NCBI GenBank assembly: GCA_900557255.1
Contig: USSA01000041.1
Span: forward strand, 1 to 20,534
Reading direction: 5' to 3'
Length of the DNA: 20,534 bases
From: an uncultured Prevotella sp.
GTDB lineage: Bacteria; Bacteroidota; Bacteroidia; Bacteroidales; Bacteroidaceae
Both the position numbers and the translations under genes were made by a program. A model generated the notes under the pieces. It did not search any database. It worked only from the letters and a program-made list of their open reading frames with translations, and was not told the DNA's origin. Shown in pieces: positions 16,241 to 20,534 of the stretch; within the stretch, counting starts at the first letter, position 1; each line of letters opens with the position of its first letter.

Positions 16241-17655
16241 TACTCAAATATCCATTTGGTATCATCGTAAGGACACCACTTTTGGAATAATGCTTCTATG
16301 TAGAGAACCATACCTAATTTTTCAACAGGCATTGACTGAGCAAATTGCAGAGCCTCGCCCGTTAAACTTTCGATAGTTTCAGCTGCAAGTTCAGACCACA
16401 TTTTGATATTGATACGACCTGTACAAAATCTCATTTCCCCATACCAAAATTTACCCTTCGTTGTATCTTTCCATTCTGACGGACAATCATTCTCGCCTTG
16501 GTAGTATTTACACATAGATACACGAGTCTGTATTTCAGCAAGTATCGGGAGATTTATTAAATGACAACTTTCATTCAATGCACAGGATAAAGCATTACAA
16601 AATTCAGTCCAAGAACGTTCTCCTGAAAGTTGCGTATTTGATATATGCCACTTTTCAGATCTTTCTTTCAATTGGAAACGACCAATAAGGCAACCACTTC
16701 TGTACACATACATCCAACCATCGTCAAGATATAATCCATATCGGTTGTCCCATCCAGTTGGTGAGCACATTAAAATTGATTGCTTTTGACTTTCTGAGAA
16801 AAATATATACTCATAAAGGTTTGCTGTATCTTTCCAATGATGACGCTCTACATTCGTCAATGCCATATTTTTGGGATAAAACATTCTGTATTTAGAGTAA
16901 TCGCCAATAAGTTCGTTGCATAAAGCATGGTGATAGCCAAAGTTTTCTCCTATCTGTAGCAAATCAAAAGTATATGTTATTTCTCCATCCTTTGCATACT
17001 TCTTTTTGATTAGGTTATACTTGCAACCATACATCGCACTTGCAAAAGACGCAGTAAGAATGGCTATCAGATGTCTATCACCTTCCCATTTCATTGCATT
17101 ATGTACCGAAGATGTAAAGTCAAAGCCACGATAAAACGAATCCCATGCACGGAACACACAAGACAAAATACTATATCTGTTATTGCATTCAGTTGCTTCC
17201 TGCTGGTAAGACATCCATTCCCAAGATTTACTAAGATTTTCAAAAGCATCTACAGAATGATAAGCTTCACTTTTTGTCATTCCCTTTCTCAGACATCTAA
17301 TAAGATCAATGATAAACATACGAGCATATCCTTCTTCCTTATCTGTAGAAGAAACGTCCTCCAAGTCCCTTGGTGTTTCTAAATTATCATGCCAGGCACA
17401 CATAAGTTGCCACATCAACCATTGGCCATTTACCTTTAACTTCTCGCTTAAAGATAATTCTTCACTTGCTCTAATAATACTTACATCCTGGCCAGGAACA
17501 TCAAGGACATTTCTGCTTGCAGCTCGGAAGTAGGCATGACCATACACTGACAACTCAATCTTCTCACAATCTTCAGAAATGAGTTGCTTCCAAAACGTAT
17601 CTTTATCATTTTCATACGTCCATGCTGCCAAATCGCCAATTATCGCACCAATCAT
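16237..17655 (-). CDS. ADP-ribosylglycohydrolase-like protein with degenerate metal sites, plus unknown C-terminal half
   Basis: This is a 472-aa protein. The N-terminus MIGAIIGDLAAWTYE is the hallmark opening of ADP-ribosylglycohydrolases (ARH/DraG family). The stretch VFRAWDSFYRGFDFTSSVHNAMKWEGD (about 167-193) followed by LIAILTASFASAMYG (196-210) aligns by eye with the family's C-terminal metal motif (GGDtDTiaaiaGaiaGAyyG). Two key features are altered: no TDDT motif appears in the first 80 residues, and the second metal motif keeps only one of its usual acids (D193, then R-H). Canonical Mg2+-dependent hydrolysis is therefore doubtful; it may bind ADP-ribose or NAD-derived ligands, or act as a regulator. 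Residues about 250-472 do not match a family I know. It is the last gene of a minus-strand operon, starting 3 nt after the 183-aa gene's stop. Confidence 0.75.
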   Translation of the reverse strand: MIGAIIGDLAAWTYENDKDTFWKQLISEDCEKIELSVYGHAYFRAASRNVLDVPGQDVSIIRASEELSLSEKLKVNGQWLMWQLMCAWHDNLETPRDLEDVSSTDKEEGYARMFIIDLIRCLRKGMTKSEAYHSVDAFENLSKSWEWMSYQQEATECNNRYSILSCVFRAWDSFYRGFDFTSSVHNAMKWEGDRHLIAILTASFASAMYGCKYNLIKKKYAKDGEITYTFDLLQIGENFGYHHALCNELIGDYSKYRMFYPKNMALTNVERHHWKDTANLYEYIFFSESQKQSILMCSPTGWDNRYGLYLDDGWMYVYRSGCLIGRFQLKERSEKWHISNTQLSGERSWTEFCNALSCALNESCHLINLPILAEIQTRVSMCKYYQGENDCPSEWKDTTKGKFWYGEMRFCTGRINIKMWSELAAETIESLTGEALQFAQSMPVEKLGMVLYIEALFQKWCPYDDTKWIFEY

Positions 17656-17658
17656 AAG

Positions 17659-18210
17659 CTATAGAACATTTGTTAGTTGATAAACATCATTACCCTCTTC
17701 TGGAGTAGAGAATCGAACTTCTCCTTCCTCTGTAACAATTATATATTTTGGAGGATATGCAGGATCAACCACCAATCCAGGTTCATTTGTAATGCGAAAC
17801 ACCCATTTTTCATCGAGATAGCACACAAACTTAACACCATACAAGCTGTTTGCCTTAGCAAAACTTCTTGCTATACGTGCCTCTTTGGTATAGATACGTT
17901 GTCCCCATTTTAGCAGAACAAAAGGAATATGGAATGGAAGACCTTCACAAAGAAAATCATGTTTAGTAAAGTCCATACGCAATTTCCTTTCCTTATTCAT
18001 CATATAGCGCAAAGCATTCATGACATTCCACAAATCAAACATTGGAAAACCATCTTCTGTTTGATGTTCTTCCAATGCTATAAGACTCAGTTCCGAAACG
18101 GATATTTCTGTGCCTATGGACAAAGTCTTCATCTTGTTATAAAGAATCTGAGCAATATAATTTTCTTCTTTTGAACATTTCATGTTATATAAAATACATT
18201 TCAGATACAT
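17659..18210 (-). CDS. Unrecognised 183-aa protein in the SIR2/ARH cargo operon
   Basis: I do not recognise a family. The protein is cytoplasmic (no signal peptide or membrane span) and mixed alpha/beta: a helical N-terminal half (EENYIAQILYNKMKTL, VMNALRYMMNKERKL) and a strand-rich C-terminal half (GVKFVCYLDEKWVFRITN, KYIIVTEEGEVRFST). An in-frame ATG at 18183 is an alternative start (MKCSKEEN). I keep 18210 because it gives the same 3-nt junction seen between this gene and the next. The operon position, between a putative NAD-active protein and an ARH-like protein, suggests a partner, adaptor or immunity role; this is inference. Confidence 0.72.
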   Translation of the reverse strand: MYLKCILYNMKCSKEENYIAQILYNKMKTLSIGTEISVSELSLIALEEHQTEDGFPMFDLWNVMNALRYMMNKERKLRMDFTKHDFLCEGLPFHIPFVLLKWGQRIYTKEARIARSFAKANSLYGVKFVCYLDEKWVFRITNEPGLVVDPAYPPKYIIVTEEGEVRFSTPEEGNDVYQLTNVL

Positions 18211-18213
18211 ATT

Positions 18214-20454
18214 CTACATTTCAATTTCTGATAATTCCTCTGCAATTTCAATCTCAAATTGAATATGCTTTAACAAAATACCTTTATCAACATGCCAACC
18301 ATCCACAGACCACTTACATATCAACTGAACCGTTTTAACTAGATTATCTATATTATTTGCTTTAGAATATGACACAGAATTCTCAAACAAATTATTATTG
18401 GTTGCTGTCTCGAGAATATTATCACATAACTTATCCTTAATAATCTTAGCTAAGTCTTTCTCATGAACTACTTTCCCATCTATGTCTGTACATTCATGGC
18501 TATTTAAATCAAAAGAATTTCCTTTGTCATCTACTACACAAATACAGTTGATTGCTACATTTTCAGAAAAAGTTTTTAACTCATACCATATGATCTTTCC
18601 TTCTTTGTTAAACCCTAAAGCATCAACCGTTATTGAACATAAATCTTCTTTTAACTTACCTCGAACTACATATATAAGTTCCATTTTATCATTTACAACA
18701 GATGGAGGTATAACAATATTAGAAAAACGGATTTTTCCTTCCCCAATTCTTGCACTTGGATATATTATACCTTCAAATTTATATTTAAGTTCCCGATCTT
18801 TATATACAACAGAACCGCTCTGCTTAAACATATAATTAGCCAAGAAACTAGAACATAAATATCTCCGATTCTCGTCTTCTTCTGTACGGGTAAACAACTC
18901 GTTGAATTTTTTAAAATACTTTCCCATTAAGCCCTTGGTAAAGAAATCATTATCGATGCCAAGATATTTAGATAAGTCGACATTTTCCTTAATGTTCTGA
19001 GGCAGATATACTGGCAGTACCATCATTGATGAATCCTGTTTCATCCCCCATAAAGACAAATACACTTCATCGCCTTCTTTAATATCATGACATATTTCAC
19101 GATAATTAGTGTCTGGAAATAAAGATGCATAAAACATGGATTGTCCCTTCTTGTTCATCCTACCTCTTCTTATATGTCTTGATTTTTCAATAGGTACATA
19201 TGAGAATGTAGATAGCGAAGTTAAATCTTCGTCTTTGCCTATTGTCGCAGCCATTCTTGAACGATAAAACGCAAGTTTATCGAGTGAAACAGGGGTTCTA
19301 AAAGCACATTTGATATTCGCATTTTCATATTTATTATAAAAATCATCTTCTGCGAGCATCTGTGAATCTTTATCTAATTGTATCAATTCATCAATTAATT
19401 CTTTGGGAGAAATTGGATTCACATCTAATATCTTTTTCCCTTCATTTTCTTCTGCTAAAAGAAACATTATGCGTTCTTTAATATCATTCCAACTATCTTC
19501 TTTCTTAAATTTAATTTTTGAATCACCCCACCATCCAGTCATATTACGTTTGTAAAAACATTCGACAGAACGTCTAGGAGAGTTAGCTAGATAACTTTCA
19601 TAGAAAGAATCATGAATATGATAGTTGCAACTGGAATCATTGATAAATTCTCTCCAGGTATTACTTAGATTTTCATGTTCAAAATTCGGACGTTCTATAA
19701 TATCTATGTGACTAAATCTTTGAGCTGGTAAATATTTCTCGAACGCACTTTTTAGCATTTGAGCTGCTTCTACATCTGTTTTAGGAGCACTATATCCAAA
19801 TATAGTAAGCATTTTTGCCCTACTTAGGAATTCATTTAAGATAGTCCATTGTTGCTTAATAAAAGGGTTTGAGTTGTAATCCTTATGCTTTACTGGGAAA
19901 AGTAAAGGTGAACGATGATAAGCTGCACCACAATTATCACATTTGACACGCTGTAAAGCACCAAAATGTCCACATCGCTCACAATATCCTGCAGCTACAT
20001 TTCCATGTAGAAATGTAAGTTTTGGCAGATTGGTTGTAAGTTTTCTTGCTCTATTGTATGCCTGAATCAATAGAGGATCCCAATTAAATGTGGCAATCAT
20101 GTCCTTTTGGGTCAGTGCTAGTATTATCTCATCATAAACAGTTATTTCTGCAGGTAATTCTAACCTTGAAAGATAGGAAAATATTGCTTCTTCAAGTTGC
20201 TCTCTTACAGCTTTACATTCATCACCACGTTCATACAACTCAGAATATATATCTTCAATATTTTCACTTTTAGTATTCAGTTTAACTGTGGCAAGAATTG
20301 TATCAAGCCCAAGATTGTGAATGAAACCATGCATAACAGAGCAAGGATTACCATTTTTGTCACCATTAGGTATGGTGGCAATAGTAGCCCCTGCACCAAG
20401 AATCACAACATGTGGACGAGTATTTTCGATTTCAAAAATTTCTCTTTCTGTCAT
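18214..20454 (-). CDS. SIR2-like / RES-like fusion protein (putative NAD+-active effector)
   Basis: This is a 746-aa cytoplasmic protein. Residues about 14-300 form a SIR2/sirtuin-like NAD-binding domain: VVILGAGAT (16-24, Rossmann Gly motif), ATFNWDPLL (121-129, the counterpart of the sirtuin TQNID motif), FLHGN (148-152, His150 in the catalytic position), a zinc ribbon C158-x2-C161...C172-x2-C175, and IFGYSAPKTD (218-227). Residues about 385-590 look like a RES domain, a NAD+-consuming ADP-ribosyltransferase-like fold known from toxins: FYRSR (396-400), RRGRMNKKGQSMFYAS (429-444), Glu453, and GIIYPSAR (562-569, Ser567), i.e. candidates for the Arg-Glu-Ser set. Residues about 600-746 are unassigned. 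The RES call is by eye from motif order and not from an alignment. The start lies 2 nt after an upstream stop. Confidence 0.83.
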   Translation of the reverse strand: MTEREIFEIENTRPHVVILGAGATIATIPNGDKNGNPCSVMHGFIHNLGLDTILATVKLNTKSENIEDIYSELYERGDECKAVREQLEEAIFSYLSRLELPAEITVYDEIILALTQKDMIATFNWDPLLIQAYNRARKLTTNLPKLTFLHGNVAAGYCERCGHFGALQRVKCDNCGAAYHRSPLLFPVKHKDYNSNPFIKQQWTILNEFLSRAKMLTIFGYSAPKTDVEAAQMLKSAFEKYLPAQRFSHIDIIERPNFEHENLSNTWREFINDSSCNYHIHDSFYESYLANSPRRSVECFYKRNMTGWWGDSKIKFKKEDSWNDIKERIMFLLAEENEGKKILDVNPISPKELIDELIQLDKDSQMLAEDDFYNKYENANIKCAFRTPVSLDKLAFYRSRMAATIGKDEDLTSLSTFSYVPIEKSRHIRRGRMNKKGQSMFYASLFPDTNYREICHDIKEGDEVYLSLWGMKQDSSMMVLPVYLPQNIKENVDLSKYLGIDNDFFTKGLMGKYFKKFNELFTRTEEDENRRYLCSSFLANYMFKQSGSVVYKDRELKYKFEGIIYPSARIGEGKIRFSNIVIPPSVVNDKMELIYVVRGKLKEDLCSITVDALGFNKEGKIIWYELKTFSENVAINCICVVDDKGNSFDLNSHECTDIDGKVVHEKDLAKIIKDKLCDNILETATNNNLFENSVSYSKANNIDNLVKTVQLICKWSVDGWHVDKGILLKHIQFEIEIAEELSEIEM

Positions 20455-20456
20455 AA

Positions 20457-20534
20457 CTAATTTTCAATTATTATTTCACCAGCACCTTCCAGAAGCTGAT
20501 GGGTAAATACACATTCTCCAAATAAGCTGCATCC
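20457..20534 (-). CDS. C-terminal 25 residues of an upstream cargo gene (partial)
   Basis: On the minus strand, the edge of the window is open in the frame beginning at 20534 and ends with TAG at 20457-20459, just 2 nt before the ATG of the SIR2-like gene. The tail reads GCSLFGECVFTHQLLEGAG then EIIIEN. It is too short to identify, and 25 open codons could arise by chance, but the 2-nt spacing matches the tight packing of the genes that follow. A first gene of the same operon therefore probably lies to the right of the window. Confidence 0.5.
   Translation of the reverse strand, partial: GCSLFGECVFTHQLLEGAGEIIIEN

Noticed and set aside
17071..17382. Plus-strand open frame of 103 codons opposite the ARH-like gene
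   Set aside because: It lies over the conserved ARH metal-motif region of the real gene and its protein shows no domain; it is a shadow.
16237..17655. Calling the 472-aa gene a functional ADP-ribosylglycohydrolase
   Set aside because: The fold signature is present, but the usual metal-binding acids are missing or reduced at both motifs, so enzymatic activity is not claimed.
18482..18835. Plus-strand open frame of 117 codons opposite the SIR2/RES gene
   Set aside because: It is antisense to a well-supported coding frame in AT-rich DNA, with no motif and no ribosome site.
1..20534. Search for CRISPR arrays, tRNA/rRNA genes, direct-repeat arrays, att sites or oriT
   Set aside because: No regularly spaced repeats, tRNA-like folds or rRNA signatures were recognised on reading. 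The oriT, relaxase and integrase expected for such an element are presumably outside the window.

Overview
The window looks like part of an integrative and conjugative element (or conjugative plasmid) from a Bacteroidales host such as Prevotella/Segatella, Bacteroides or Parabacteroides. The basis is the Bacteroidetes-type tra gene order (traF, traG, ... traJ, traK, traL-position gene, traM, traN, traO), Bacteroidetes-style signal peptides (MKK... ending in A|Q), weak A-rich ribosome binding sites and moderate GC in the transfer region. The exact genus cannot be read from the sequence.

Layout. (1) Bases 1-181 are the right end of an insertion sequence: the C-terminus of an IS982-like transposase and a terminal sequence ending in GGGT. 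The element abuts traF. (2) Bases 237-15994, all on the plus strand, form one long, tightly packed transfer operon. It encodes TraF (VirB3-like), TraG (VirB4-like ATPase), three exported proteins of 853, about 247 and 261 aa that sit where traH/traI usually lie, TraJ (VirB6-like membrane protein), TraK (VirB8-like), a one-TM TraL-position protein, TraM (VirB10-like), TraN (VirB9-like), TraO (outer membrane), a DUF1566-like lipoprotein, a VirD4-type coupling protein, an exported phage-type lysozyme and a ComF-like phosphoribosyltransferase. Together these supply the inner-membrane platform, energising ATPases, periplasm-spanning scaffold, outer-membrane parts, wall-cutting enzyme and DNA-delivery pump of a type IV secretion/conjugation machine. 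Relaxase, excisionase and integrase are not in the window. (3) A 74-aa Cys-rich small protein ends the plus-strand block at 16240.

(4) From 16237 to the right edge every gene is on the minus strand and visibly more AT-rich. This looks like cargo. In transcription order it holds the tail of an unknown gene, a 746-aa protein that combines a zinc-ribbon SIR2/sirtuin-like domain with what I read as a RES-type domain, an unrecognised 183-aa protein, and a 472-aa protein whose N-terminal half resembles an ADP-ribosylglycohydrolase with degenerate metal-binding motifs. All three visible junctions are 2-3 nt. The theme is NAD+/ADP-ribose chemistry. My best inference is an undescribed anti-phage/anti-plasmid defence or toxin-control system, or a reversible ADP-ribosylation module, carried by the conjugative element. 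This is the most interesting part of the window.

No rRNA, tRNA, CRISPR array or origin was recognised. No gene-free stretch exceeds 300 bases.
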